From the NCBI RefSeq assembly GCF_943192915.1, contig NZ_CALPCD010000007.1, positions 26,799 to 90,798 on the forward strand: 64,000 nt of DNA, written 5' to 3'. The stretch is from Anaerotardibacter muris. Its GTDB lineage: Bacteria > Actinomycetota > Coriobacteriia > Coriobacteriales > Eggerthellaceae. The position numbers were made by a program, and so were the translations under genes. Below are positions 9,417 through 17,712 of the stretch, piece by piece (position 1 is the first letter of the stretch; each line of letters begins with the position of its first letter). The notes under the pieces are model-generated. The model did no database searches, was not told where the DNA came from, and worked only from the letters and a program-made list of their open reading frames with translations.

Positions 9417-11990
9417 CTACACCATCGGATGACGTTTGAAATCCCAGGAAGTTTCAAAAGAGTCGTAATCATCTTTTGATAGATTTCTCTCATCGCCAAC
9501 GAGAGTTCGAATTCGTGGTGCCTGTTCTTTGTCCTCAATAATTGGGTAAGTAGCGATTTGTCCAACTTCAAAATTAAGTGTTGGAGAGAGCATACTTGCA
9601 ATGTCTAGCAGCACAGATGAATTGCAGGCCCCTTGAAGATAGAAAAGCTCGCTTTCGCCTGCAAACAAACTTGTTCCAGCAATGTCAAATAGGTGACCAA
9701 AGGGTTTATATCTAAAGGCGATATTCCCACTGGATATTTTCGACCATGTTACTGATGGCTTAAATTCATGACCAGGAGAAATGGGTTGAACATGATGATG
9801 CGAGGAGTTTTCATCGGAGAAAATATCCGAACCGTTATTTCGATAGTTTACCAACCATTCATTGTTCCCATACCATTTTCGATAATCGCCACCCTTGTTG
9901 TAAGGGAACCATTGACGCCTTGAGTCGATTGAATCTGCAAGCGATTCGCAGTCATATTTTGAATTAGAGAGGGCAACTTCCCACCAAAAACGCAAGAATC
10001 GTTCATTATCTCCAGTTTGAAGTCCGACATGTGGGCGCGCAATCGCTTGTAAACTTAAGCCAACCTCAAACGCTTTCCGTACAGCCGCGCTTGCCCAGTA
10101 TACGATGGGGAAACCGGGGATGGCGGAGAAGGCATCGGCGTTTCGGCGGTAGAACCAGCCGCAGTCTGGGTTCTGGATTGCTTGCTTCAGCGCTTCTTGC
10201 TTTGTTTTTTCGCTGTCGTAATCAACCAAACGAACATAGCTTGCCTTATTGTCTGCAGTACTGTTTTGAAGAATAGAAGCCGTGGTTGATACGACTTCTC
10301 CGCCAATGGCGTCAAAAGCGCGAGGGCCAAAATGGGCCATAGATGCGATGCTGCGCTTATCGAGTATCTTCTTGCGTAGGCCCTCGAAACTGCCCAGGAA
10401 CATCCAGCTTTGCATGGCAATCATAGCGGAGTACCCATCGGTACGAGTAAGGGTAAATCCTCGCTCGATGAAGCACGTACACAGGTCTCGCTTTGAATCT
10501 GGATAATTTTTCTTCGTCCAACTGGCGAGCCACTTGTCCATGTTGGAAGAGCCCATGTAGGGCGGGTTGGCTACGACAACGTCGAATTTCTGAGCTAGGG
10601 TCTCGCAGATATCGATGGCTTTGTCGAGCTTCTCAGAAAGCGATCCTGCGAAGATGTTCGTGGGAGAGAGTGCTGCTTTGCAATCCTTTAGAGTATGGAG
10701 GTCTGCTTCGGTAGGGTCGAACAGGCTGCCGCACTCTGAGAGATGGGTGAGCGTGTCGATGAGCTTAGGCGCGTCTTGCAGGATTGGAGCTGTGACGATT
10801 TCTTCTTCAGTGAAGGGGATCGATTCGATCAAGGTGATTTTGGGCTGAACTCCTCTGGCAAGGAAGCGGCCATCATATTCAAGGCCTTTCATGGTCAGGC
10901 AGAAGATAGCCATCTGGCTCGCACGAGCATCGATCTCTAAGCCAGAGAGATTCTTCTCAAGGATCAAGCGGGGGATATCGCGGCGGGTATAGCCTGATTC
11001 CACGTACATCTTGGCAAGTAGGTCGAATGCGGTCACAAGGATATGACCCGAACCACAAGCTGGGTCACAAACCGTGATCTCTTCAGGGGAAGAAACTTGG
11101 ATGCTCTCATTTGCGGAAACCTGAAGCTTTGCAGCTTCTTCTGCATCGAGCCCCAGATCGTCAGGGACGAAATACTCCATCTCTGCGGCAAGGCTTGAAC
11201 TTGGATGCGACTGCATCCATAGGCGCCCCAAGGAATTCTGCACCAAGTACTGCACGATCCACTTTGGGGTGAATAACTGGGTAGCAGGAGCAATGTCGTT
11301 GGTCTGGGCCTTCTTACCTTTCTTGAAACTAGCGAACACTTCATCTTTGCGTTCAGAGTTGTAGAACTGATACATCCAGCCTACGATCTCGACCCCTTTG
11401 TGCCAGTCTTCTTCAGGGATATCTTCGACCATCTTGCAAGGGACGCTTCCGTTGCGCAGCAGCCCCTTGGGCAGGAGCAACTCCTGATAAGAACCTAGAT
11501 GCTCGAACACCTGAGGCATGTAGGTAGAAAGCTCGTTGCAGACCGCTAAGAACAGATAACGGAAAAGTGCTTCGTCATCGTGGGCTTGGATCAGCTGATA
11601 AACACGAGCGCGATCAATACCGTCGATATCTACACTGGTGGCTTCTTTGATGATCTGCGGGTCGAAGCTATTGTCAGCTGAAGAAAGCACACGGCAGTGG
11701 AAGGGGAGGTAATCATTCACTTCCATGTAGCGAATCGCCATCATGCGGTTGAACCACGTGAAAGCCGCTTGCTCCACTAGCTGCTCTTCATCCAAGCGCT
11801 GCAGTTCCCTAATAAGCTCCGCGCGCTGAGCTACCTCTTCTTCGGTTAGAGGCTGGCTCTTGGTGGGGAGCACCTGATCTTTGGGATCAGCATCTTCAGT
11901 GATGCACCATTCAGCAAGTTGCAAGCGCACTTGTTCGATAAGCTCGCGCCTGGCATCGATACAGAAGTTCTTGATGGCGGTATCGTTCAT
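9417..11990 (-). CDS. pglX: PglX N-terminal half, copy A (adenine methyltransferase plus target recognition)
   Basis: 857 residues. The same methyltransferase core as copy B: DPACGSGH at 309-316 and NPPYMGSS at about 475. After about residue 510 the target-recognition region is different (for example an AFDAIGGEVVST stretch, absent from copy B). It ends at DYDSFETSWDFKRHPMV, the boundary at which ordinary PglX runs into its C-terminal domain. It is first after brxC, with a 38-base gap. The next two genes are the one-TM protein and the PglX C-half. In type 1 BREX, PglX methylates one adenine in a non-palindromic ~6-bp site, marking host DNA as self. Copies A and B probably differ in the site they recognise. 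Confidence 0.9.
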   Translation of the reverse strand: MNDTAIKNFCIDARRELIEQVRLQLAEWCITEDADPKDQVLPTKSQPLTEEEVAQRAELIRELQRLDEEQLVEQAAFTWFNRMMAIRYMEVNDYLPFHCRVLSSADNSFDPQIIKEATSVDIDGIDRARVYQLIQAHDDEALFRYLFLAVCNELSTYMPQVFEHLGSYQELLLPKGLLRNGSVPCKMVEDIPEEDWHKGVEIVGWMYQFYNSERKDEVFASFKKGKKAQTNDIAPATQLFTPKWIVQYLVQNSLGRLWMQSHPSSSLAAEMEYFVPDDLGLDAEEAAKLQVSANESIQVSSPEEITVCDPACGSGHILVTAFDLLAKMYVESGYTRRDIPRLILEKNLSGLEIDARASQMAIFCLTMKGLEYDGRFLARGVQPKITLIESIPFTEEEIVTAPILQDAPKLIDTLTHLSECGSLFDPTEADLHTLKDCKAALSPTNIFAGSLSEKLDKAIDICETLAQKFDVVVANPPYMGSSNMDKWLASWTKKNYPDSKRDLCTCFIERGFTLTRTDGYSAMIAMQSWMFLGSFEGLRKKILDKRSIASMAHFGPRAFDAIGGEVVSTTASILQNSTADNKASYVRLVDYDSEKTKQEALKQAIQNPDCGWFYRRNADAFSAIPGFPIVYWASAAVRKAFEVGLSLQAIARPHVGLQTGDNERFLRFWWEVALSNSKYDCESLADSIDSRRQWFPYNKGGDYRKWYGNNEWLVNYRNNGSDIFSDENSSHHHVQPISPGHEFKPSVTWSKISSGNIAFRYKPFGHLFDIAGTSLFAGESELFYLQGACNSSVLLDIASMLSPTLNFEVGQIATYPIIEDKEQAPRIRTLVGDERNLSKDDYDSFETSWDFKRHPMV
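9417..11990 (-). repeat. Direct repeat unit A of the pglX N-half
   Basis: Partner of the repeat at 5291-7858, same orientation, near-identical over the methyltransferase core and divergent over target recognition. Equal crossing-over would delete the one-TM gene and the only PglX C-half. Gene conversion could reshuffle recognition segments. Confidence 0.85.
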
Positions 11991-12028
11991 GGGATTTGGT
12001 TCAACCTTTCAGGATAAGACTTTTGGAA

Positions 12029-15000
12029 TTAGCCTTTGAGTCGGACTGACCCACATTCGTCAATGGCGGCCAACAGCTTTTCCTTAATGGCTTCAACGTA
12101 GGCATCGACTTGGTCAGGAGTGGAGAGCTTGGTGGCAGGGCATACGTCTGCGCGCTGAAGCACCTTGGTTTTCGGTGCAGGAGGCGCGGAAGGCGTAGGG
12201 GGTGTTGCTACCGTGCTTGATCCTGGTTTTTCCTGTGGGATTACTGGTTTGGGTGGCCTGTTTGCGCTTTCGACCGCTTCGTCAATAGCCTCGATGGTGT
12301 TGTCTCGGTGAGCGTTGATCTGGTTGCGCAGCGCTTCGGTCTCCACGATGGTGGCTGCGGCATTAACCTGCTCGCGTTTCTTGGTAAGCGTGTCGTTGCT
12401 CTTGGAAACAACGGCACCTACAGCGGTTGCAGAGTTTTCGGTCTTGCGATTGGATGCGTGAGTTTCAATGGCTTCCTGGGTGCTGGCGATATGGTCCAGC
12501 AGGTCATTCTTCTTGGTTTGAAGTTCACCTTGATGGGCAGCGCTTGCGTTGTTGATGTGCTCACGCAGCGAAGGGATCAACCTAAAGGGAGAATCCATGG
12601 CTACAACGTTGGCGATTTGATCGAGGGCATCAAGCGCGGATTCATGGGCTGATAGATAAGCACGCTCCACTTCCATGGTTGCAAGAAGGTCGCTCGCTTC
12701 ATCGAAGATCTGCTGTTGGTTCGGGAAGAATCCTTGGATGGGTTCGAAGTCTTCTGCGAAGTCGAGCAGTTCGTCCTTGGCGGCATTGAAAGCGCGCAGC
12801 AGGGCTTGAGGGTCCGCTTTGTTCTCCAGGATGCGGGTGGTTAGCCCCTGGCCTTCGACCACGGCGGTTCGCCCTGGGTAGTCGCGCTTGGTGTATTCCG
12901 TCTTCAAAAGCTCGGTGGTTTCCTGTTGAGCATTTTCGAGCGCGTTGATGACTGCCTGAATGAAATCGTCTTCGTCTTCGGTAACGATGTTTTGGCCTGT
13001 GAATTCTTTCAACAGACGGCGTGCAGGGGAGAGGAGCTCTTCGCTTACGCCAGTGCGCTTTCTAATCTGAACCTTGTCCCATTCCTTTCGGTTGGTCAAA
13101 GCGGTTAGCGCGCGTGGGTCTGTTGGTTGGATAACGACGCCACCTTCTTCGAGCTGGGCGGCTTTGCTCATAAGCAGGGTTGCCAAAAGGGCAGAGATAT
13201 CCGCTTCTTTCCAACCGAAAGGCTGTTGCTGATAGATGCGCTGAATGTCCCCCAATGAAGTTGCTTGGTGGGTGTATTCGTTGGCATCGAGCAGCTTGCC
13301 TATTTCATCTAGCGCACGGTCATTTGCTCCTGCCAGGGGTTCCTGGTAGGTTCCTAGCAAGATCTGCTTGATGTCTGCGGCGCCTTCGACCGAAGCGCCC
13401 ACATAATCGGCTTTGGTGTAGACCACACCAGTAAGCTCTTTCAGCACCTGGTCGATCTTTTCAGTGGCGCGGGCGCCTCGCAGTTGCACCGCCTGGCCGT
13501 CGATGAACACATCTGCGTTTGCCAGCGCTGAGTCGAGGATGGCTTGGGCTTCTTTAGCGGCGCTAGCAGCTTCTTTTTGTTTCGAGCGGATGATGTTCTG
13601 TTTGGTATCGGGTAGCTGAGCAATGTTTTGGGTCTTAACGTATTTGTTGATGCGGGCGGCGTTGGCAAGCACTTCGTAATAGTCTTCGTTGGTGCGCAAT
13701 ACCATCAAGGCTTTGTCGGTCGACTTCAGCGCGAGCTCTGCCTCACTTGCTTTGGCAAGCTGGTTGGCATTGGTAACGATGTCAAGCTTCATGCCGTTCT
13801 GTGCTTGCCCGTGCAGGGAGTCGTCCACATAGGCATCGAACACGAACGCATTGGTGCCCAGGCTATATTTCTTGCTGGGATAGATGCCATCGAAGATGAT
13901 CTTCTTGATCTGGTCGATAACCAGCGCAGAGTCGATGGATGTGCTCTTTATCTCGCGTTCAACATCCTGTTCTTCGTCTGTAAGGAAAGCGTAGGTGTCG
14001 CCATGGCGGGCAACGTAGTTTTCGCGCACCAAACGGTCGAGCGATTCCTTCACGCTATTGCGGATGGCAATCTTGTCGGCATCAATGTTGTCCACCATAA
14101 GGATAGTGATGTTGCCCAGTGTTGGTGAAACGTCCTTGATGTAGTGGATAAGGTAGAGCGTTTTCAGTACTTCGATATCTTGGGGCTGCAAGCCTTGGTT
14201 CGATTCTGATGCAGTAGTGGCGCGGTCGATTACTTGGCGAATCTCGTGGTCGAGCGATTTCGCCAGTGTGTCATAGAACGACCAGAAGGGAACCAGTGCT
14301 TTGCTGTCCTCGTTTTCCACGCGCTGAGCCGATTCCTGGAAGCCCGAGAGCATGCTGCGCTCGCCGCTTGCCAGGTGTTTGCCCGCGTTGCCGTGGCGAC
14401 GGATCTCGCTAAATACCTTGGGCAGCAGTTTGAATTGGTAGCCTACGAAGGGATAGCTTTCTTGGAAGTCTTGAACACTGGCATAGCCGATCAGGTCGCT
14501 CTGAGAATCTTCGAAGGCGAACAGGTTCTTCAAAACCGAACTGCTCTTCTCGAATTCATCTTGCAGCACGATGTTAGCCTCAGGCGTTTTGTCTAAGATG
14601 CGCTTCTTGATAACTTCGTCAACCGAACTGGAGCTTAGGGTAAGGCGCGTGTTGAAGCGGCCTTGGATCTTCGAGAAGTCGTCACCTTCAACCTTGATGA
14701 CCTTATCTAGCGCTTCCTGGCTGGTTACCATGATCCAAACTTTACCTTCACATTTGGCGCCCAGCTCTTCGGTAAGGGTTTGTAAGTTCAGCATCAAATT
14801 CGTGTCGTCACCGATGAACTGACCTACTTCGTCAACGCAGAACAGCAGGCGGAAGTTGCCACCGTTCTCTTCAGACTTGCGGTCTACGTAAGCCTTGATC
14901 TCTTCAGCCAGCTTGTCGGGTGCGATGGCTTCATCGTTGGTGTTATCGAAGAAGCGACGGGCGGATTCTTCGCTCATACCCAGCACTTCGCCCAGCACTT

Positions 15001-15631
15001 CAACAATGTCATCTTCATAGAAGGTGTAGGACTCGCGGTCTTCGATCCAGTTGCCACCGTTGATGCGCGAAAATGCCTCGCGGAATTCTTCGGTCTTGCC
15101 CTTGGAATCAACGAATGCTTCTAGCCGTGCGAGTTTGAAATCGAGACCGTAGAAGCCCTGGTGTTCGTAAAATACGCGCGCAAAGCCGCGAAGAAGTGCA
15201 GTCTTTGCAGTGTCGCCTTCTTTCCACTGGCCTGCCTTGCTGTCGATATTGAAGAGGATTGCTTCAGTGGGAACGGACGCAGCGCGCTTTACCTTGGCGT
15301 AGACCATGGGGTCTTCGATCTTGCCATCGAAATAGTCGATTGCTGCGTTGCCTCCAACGGTCTTATTGGAAAGCAGGTAAGAGAGCATTTTCAGGAAGTG
15401 GGATTTACCGCTGCCAAAGAAGCCGGTGATCCAAACGCCCATCTTGTCGGTGGGAACATCCAGTGCGCGGTCGTAGTTTTCGAAGAAGTCTGCGAAATGG
15501 CGCGAGAGTTCTTTGGTTACCACGTATTCCGAAAGCTCCTGTTGGATGAGCGCATCGTCGTCTTGAGCAACTTTGATAACGCCATTGATGGAGCGATTGA
15601 TGTCTTTAGAGAATATGTCTTGGATCTTCAA
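12029..15631 (-). CDS. brxC: BREX ATPase BrxC
   Basis: 1200 residues, the normal BrxC length. It starts KIQDIFSKDINRSINGVIKV, typical of BrxC/PglY. Walker A GFFGSGKSH is at 70-78 and a Walker B-like LLFCVDEVGQF near residue 275. The remainder has long helical and coiled-coil stretches and a Pro-rich linker near the C-terminus (STVATPPTPSAPPAPK). BrxC is a large P-loop ATPase required in every BREX type. The start appears to be TTG 15631, with a GGTG element 5 bases upstream; I see no better in-frame start. The next gene upstream is brxB (54 bases). The family call is firm; the molecular role of BrxC is not known in detail. Confidence 0.93.
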   Translation of the reverse strand: MKIQDIFSKDINRSINGVIKVAQDDDALIQQELSEYVVTKELSRHFADFFENYDRALDVPTDKMGVWITGFFGSGKSHFLKMLSYLLSNKTVGGNAAIDYFDGKIEDPMVYAKVKRAASVPTEAILFNIDSKAGQWKEGDTAKTALLRGFARVFYEHQGFYGLDFKLARLEAFVDSKGKTEEFREAFSRINGGNWIEDRESYTFYEDDIVEVLGEVLGMSEESARRFFDNTNDEAIAPDKLAEEIKAYVDRKSEENGGNFRLLFCVDEVGQFIGDDTNLMLNLQTLTEELGAKCEGKVWIMVTSQEALDKVIKVEGDDFSKIQGRFNTRLTLSSSSVDEVIKKRILDKTPEANIVLQDEFEKSSSVLKNLFAFEDSQSDLIGYASVQDFQESYPFVGYQFKLLPKVFSEIRRHGNAGKHLASGERSMLSGFQESAQRVENEDSKALVPFWSFYDTLAKSLDHEIRQVIDRATTASESNQGLQPQDIEVLKTLYLIHYIKDVSPTLGNITILMVDNIDADKIAIRNSVKESLDRLVRENYVARHGDTYAFLTDEEQDVEREIKSTSIDSALVIDQIKKIIFDGIYPSKKYSLGTNAFVFDAYVDDSLHGQAQNGMKLDIVTNANQLAKASEAELALKSTDKALMVLRTNEDYYEVLANAARINKYVKTQNIAQLPDTKQNIIRSKQKEAASAAKEAQAILDSALANADVFIDGQAVQLRGARATEKIDQVLKELTGVVYTKADYVGASVEGAADIKQILLGTYQEPLAGANDRALDEIGKLLDANEYTHQATSLGDIQRIYQQQPFGWKEADISALLATLLMSKAAQLEEGGVVIQPTDPRALTALTNRKEWDKVQIRKRTGVSEELLSPARRLLKEFTGQNIVTEDEDDFIQAVINALENAQQETTELLKTEYTKRDYPGRTAVVEGQGLTTRILENKADPQALLRAFNAAKDELLDFAEDFEPIQGFFPNQQQIFDEASDLLATMEVERAYLSAHESALDALDQIANVVAMDSPFRLIPSLREHINNASAAHQGELQTKKNDLLDHIASTQEAIETHASNRKTENSATAVGAVVSKSNDTLTKKREQVNAAATIVETEALRNQINAHRDNTIEAIDEAVESANRPPKPVIPQEKPGSSTVATPPTPSAPPAPKTKVLQRADVCPATKLSTPDQVDAYVEAIKEKLLAAIDECGSVRLKG

Positions 15632-15685
15632 GAGTTCACCAGCCTTTTAGTCTTTCTTGGGTTGTTTTCTTGCTTACGGGTTTGG

Positions 15686-16276
15686 TCAGAGCAGGTTGAA
15701 AGCTCGGTAGTAGTTGCCATCTTCTAGGGTTCCGAACAGGGAAAGCGCATTGCCGGAATATTCGCCTGGGTACCAGACCACTACTGGTGTTTCACCAATA
15801 AGGGGTTGTAGGTTGTCGAGCAAAACGTGGACCCTTATTACGGGATAAACGTCTGCCACGCCTGTTATGAAGAGCACATCGTTTTCTCCAGAAAGACCGC
15901 TTGTGATCTCATTGGCGAAGGCTTCAGGAGAAGTGATCTTTTGCAGCTGCTTCAGTAGTGCGTCAGTGCCGCGCTTTGCTTCTTGTTCAGGGATACGATC
16001 AAGGATGTGCTTCTTCTCGCAGATCTGAAGCATGGTGTCGTAAAGATTGCATTCGGTTATAGAGCAAGGAAGGCGGCCTTGTTCTGAATCGCGTACTAGC
16101 TTGCTCGCGCATTCTTGGGCTTCCAGCTGAAGGGTTGGGTCGAAGCACAGAATGTAGATGCCCACTTCATTGCCAAGCCCGGCATTCTTCAGGAAGCTTT
16201 CGTCTTCAAGGCGCGTGCGCAGCACGGTAACACGGTCTTGAAGTTCCTGTAAAGCCTTGATTGAATTCGTATTCAT
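15686..16276 (-). CDS. brxB: BREX protein BrxB (DUF1788)
   Basis: 196 residues beginning MNTNSIKALQELQDRVTVLR. It resembles the DUF1788/BrxB family in length, predicted alpha/beta pattern, the C-terminal VVWYPGEYSG motif and its position between brxA and brxC. BrxB is a small protein required for type 1 BREX, with unclear biochemistry. Start ATG 16276; a GGAGG lies about 14 bases upstream. Six bases separate it from the brxA stop. The final residues NYYRAFNLL are typical of the family as I recall it. Confidence 0.88.
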   Translation of the reverse strand: MNTNSIKALQELQDRVTVLRTRLEDESFLKNAGLGNEVGIYILCFDPTLQLEAQECASKLVRDSEQGRLPCSITECNLYDTMLQICEKKHILDRIPEQEAKRGTDALLKQLQKITSPEAFANEITSGLSGENDVLFITGVADVYPVIRVHVLLDNLQPLIGETPVVVWYPGEYSGNALSLFGTLEDGNYYRAFNLL

Positions 16277-16282
16277 GGCGGC

Positions 16283-16909
16283 CTAGAAACCTCCTATGCA
16301 GTTGAAAGCAACAAGGGCGCGTGTGTCGCCCAGCTGGCGTAGCGTTTCTTCTATCTCGAAATCGAGCAGTACTGGTAGAAGGGTGTCGGTGCTCTTTTGA
16401 ATGAATTCACCGTGTTCAAGGCAATTCATCAGCGTGCTCTTGATGCGCTTTACGGTGGCATCGCTCCAGGCGGCGGCGAAGTCGTGTTCGGCTTGGTAGC
16501 GAGTCATGAAGGCATTCATGTCCATGGGCGAAAAGAAGTAGTTAAGAGTTTCATAGCGCTCGCCAATTTCGGTGGTCATGAATTCGTCCATGACGTTATA
16601 GAGCTTCATCATGGCGTATATGTTCGTTTGCTTGGCCTGGGTTGGAGTTCCGTTTGCAACCAGCTCAGTAAGTCTTTTGCTTTGCAGCGCATCAAGACGT
16701 GCAAGGCAGGCACGGGCGATGCTCTTTATCTCTTTGTCGGTGGGGTATTGAAAGATGTTCTCGCTCTGGGCGCGATCGATGATCGTTTCATCAGCTTCAC
16801 CTTCAAGGCGGAGCTTCGCTATGATGCGAATTTCAGGAAGCAGGAATTTTTCGCGCGTGAGCGATCCGCCCGTGCGCTGGGTGAACGAGGGGATATTGGT
16901 AGCTACCAT
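16283..16909 (-). CDS. brxA: BREX protein BrxA (DUF1819)
   Basis: 208 residues. Helical and of the expected BrxA size. The N-terminus carries TQRTGGSLTREKFLLPEIRI, the region that in characterised BrxA forms part of a small DNA-binding helical fold. Position directly upstream of brxB and brxC supports the call. Start ATG 16909 overlaps the stop of the small ORF before it by 7 bases (ATGGTAG), implying translational coupling. No catalytic motif is expected in this family. Confidence 0.87.
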   Translation of the reverse strand: MVATNIPSFTQRTGGSLTREKFLLPEIRIIAKLRLEGEADETIIDRAQSENIFQYPTDKEIKSIARACLARLDALQSKRLTELVANGTPTQAKQTNIYAMMKLYNVMDEFMTTEIGERYETLNYFFSPMDMNAFMTRYQAEHDFAAAWSDATVKRIKSTLMNCLEHGEFIQKSTDTLLPVLLDFEIEETLRQLGDTRALVAFNCIGGF

Positions 16910-17112
16910 GCGCTACCGCCATTGTTGTTGGGGTCTACTACAAAAGGCAGAAGATCGATGCCTAAATCCTCTGCCCTTTTGCAGAGCTCTTCGCCTGTGG
17001 CAGATTCGACATCGAACAAGTCGAGCATGGCTGCAGGGAAGCCGTTGAATGCGGCAGTGCCTAGATAGTCCTGCATATAAGCACGTAAAGCATCAACGTT
17101 GATGGTGGCCAT
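16903..17112 (-). CDS. Small protein at the head of the BREX operon, unknown
   Basis: 69 residues, beginning MATINVDALRAYMQDYLG and ending in NNNGGSAW, with no TM segment or Cys pairs. It overlaps brxA by 7 bases, and its start ATG 17112 is two bases after the stop of a possible upstream ORF, so it is very likely translated as part of the operon. I do not recognise a family. It looks like a compact helical protein with a Gly/Asn tail. Typical type 1 BREX operons start at brxA, so this is a local addition, perhaps a regulator or adaptor. Confidence 0.7.
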   Translation of the reverse strand: MATINVDALRAYMQDYLGTAAFNGFPAAMLDLFDVESATGEELCKRAEDLGIDLLPFVVDPNNNGGSAW

Positions 17113-17113
17113 G

Positions 17114-17320
17114 TTAGTTGACCCCCACAGCGTTCGCTTTGGCTACAGGTAGATAAGAGAAGGTAGTGGAATTGTGAAATGAAGCAGAGCTGGCTAGCTT
17201 AGAGCAGTCGCAAAAAATGCGGCGGGGGGGGGTGCTCATTCCAAAGCCTTTAGGCACAGCAAGATAACCCTTATAAAGAGGGGTGTTGTTCAGCTGGTAT
17301 GGAGTGATTCCGGTCCACAT
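17114..17320 (-). CDS. Possible 68-residue leader ORF containing the poly-C tract
   Basis: ATG 17320 with a GGAG 10 bases upstream opens a 68-residue frame (MWTGITPYQLNN...) that stops in TAA 17116-17114, directly before the ATG of the next gene (TAACATG). The run of nine C on this strand (17224-17232) lies in its middle and encodes Thr-Pro-Pro-Arg. Gain or loss of one base would shift the frame. No family recognised. It may be a real leader gene, a decayed gene, or chance. I give it low confidence but list it because the tract and the coupling are direct observations. Confidence 0.35.
   Translation of the reverse strand: MWTGITPYQLNNTPLYKGYLAVPKGFGMSTPPRRIFCDCSKLASSASFHNSTTFSYLPVAKANAVGVN
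17224..17232. repeat. Homopolymer tract, nine G (plus strand)
   Basis: Nine consecutive G on the plus strand, nine C on the BREX coding strand, about 110 bases upstream of the first confident BREX ORF. Homopolymers of this length are prone to slipped-strand length change. It lies inside the possible 68-residue leader ORF. Confidence 0.9.
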
Positions 17321-17655
17321 AAAAGTGCAACTCCAAGATCTTGTTTCACCTGATTACAGTGTATCAAAAATTTTAGTGTCGGGTCGGGTGCATCGCGGGG
17401 GAGTGTCAAGAATAGAAAGGAGATACCATGACCAAGCATCATTCGTTCGAATAGGGAATGAGGAGCGAACGATCGATATGACGCACCTGGATCCGTGAAG
17501 ACCCGGGTGATAGGGAAAGGAATCCCGCGATGCGTTATTTTCAACCCATAGAGCATAGTATTCTTTTTGCTCGTAAAGGGGTGTCCCGAAAATGTCCCTC
17601 ATGCAAAAATCGTTCTTGAGAGAATGGTCGAACGTGTAGTTTCGCACCTGTTTGC
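17321..17655. other. Divergent intergenic region with tiny ORFs
   Basis: No convincing protein gene of normal size. Three tiny plus-strand frames have a plausible Shine-Dalgarno: MTKHHSFE (ATG 17428, preceded by AAAGGAGAT), MTHLDP (ATG about 17478, preceded by GAGGAG) and a 29-residue frame at 17530-17619 with a CPSC motif, preceded by AAAGGA. They could be leader peptides or remains of a decayed gene. I could not identify a convincing -35/-10 pair for the leftward BREX operon. Confidence 0.4.
17443..17472. promoter_or_regulatory. Inverted repeat, possible operator
   Basis: TCGTTCG at 17443-17449 and CGAACGA at 17466-17472, arms of 7 bases with a 16-base spacer. It lies in the divergent region between BREX and the helicase operon. 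It could bind a dimeric regulator or form a weak hairpin in RNA. No T-run follows. Confidence 0.35.
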
Positions 17656-17684
17656 TTGAAATCGAACAGGTGTTCGGATATAGT
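17656..17684 (+). promoter_or_regulatory. Sigma70-type promoter of the helicase-MoxR-VWA operon
   Basis: TTGAAA at 17656-17661 and TATAGT at 17679-17684, separated by exactly 17 bases. Each differs by one base from consensus. It faces the helicase gene and leaves a leader of about 110-115 bases before ATG 17804. Confidence 0.75.
17663..17676. promoter_or_regulatory. LexA/DinR-type SOS box in the promoter spacer
   Basis: CGAACAGGTGTTCG is a perfect palindrome of CGAAC-N4-GTTCG form. It matches the LexA (DinR) box of Gram-positive bacteria and actinobacteria as I know it. It occupies the spacer between -35 and -10, the ideal position for a repressor to block RNA polymerase. This predicts repression by LexA and induction by DNA damage. 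Confidence 0.8.
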
Positions 17685-17712
17685 AAGGTCCCTTGAATTT
17701 AGCGTGTATGTA

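Noticed and set aside
5291..11990. pglX phase variation by DNA inversion, as reported for some lactobacilli
   Set aside because: Both N-half copies have the same orientation and no recombinase gene is visible, so inversion cannot occur in this arrangement.
17354..17647. 97-residue minus-strand frame in the divergent region
   Set aside because: No good ribosome site or domain, and it runs over the inverted repeat and tiny plus-strand frames. Not supported as a gene.
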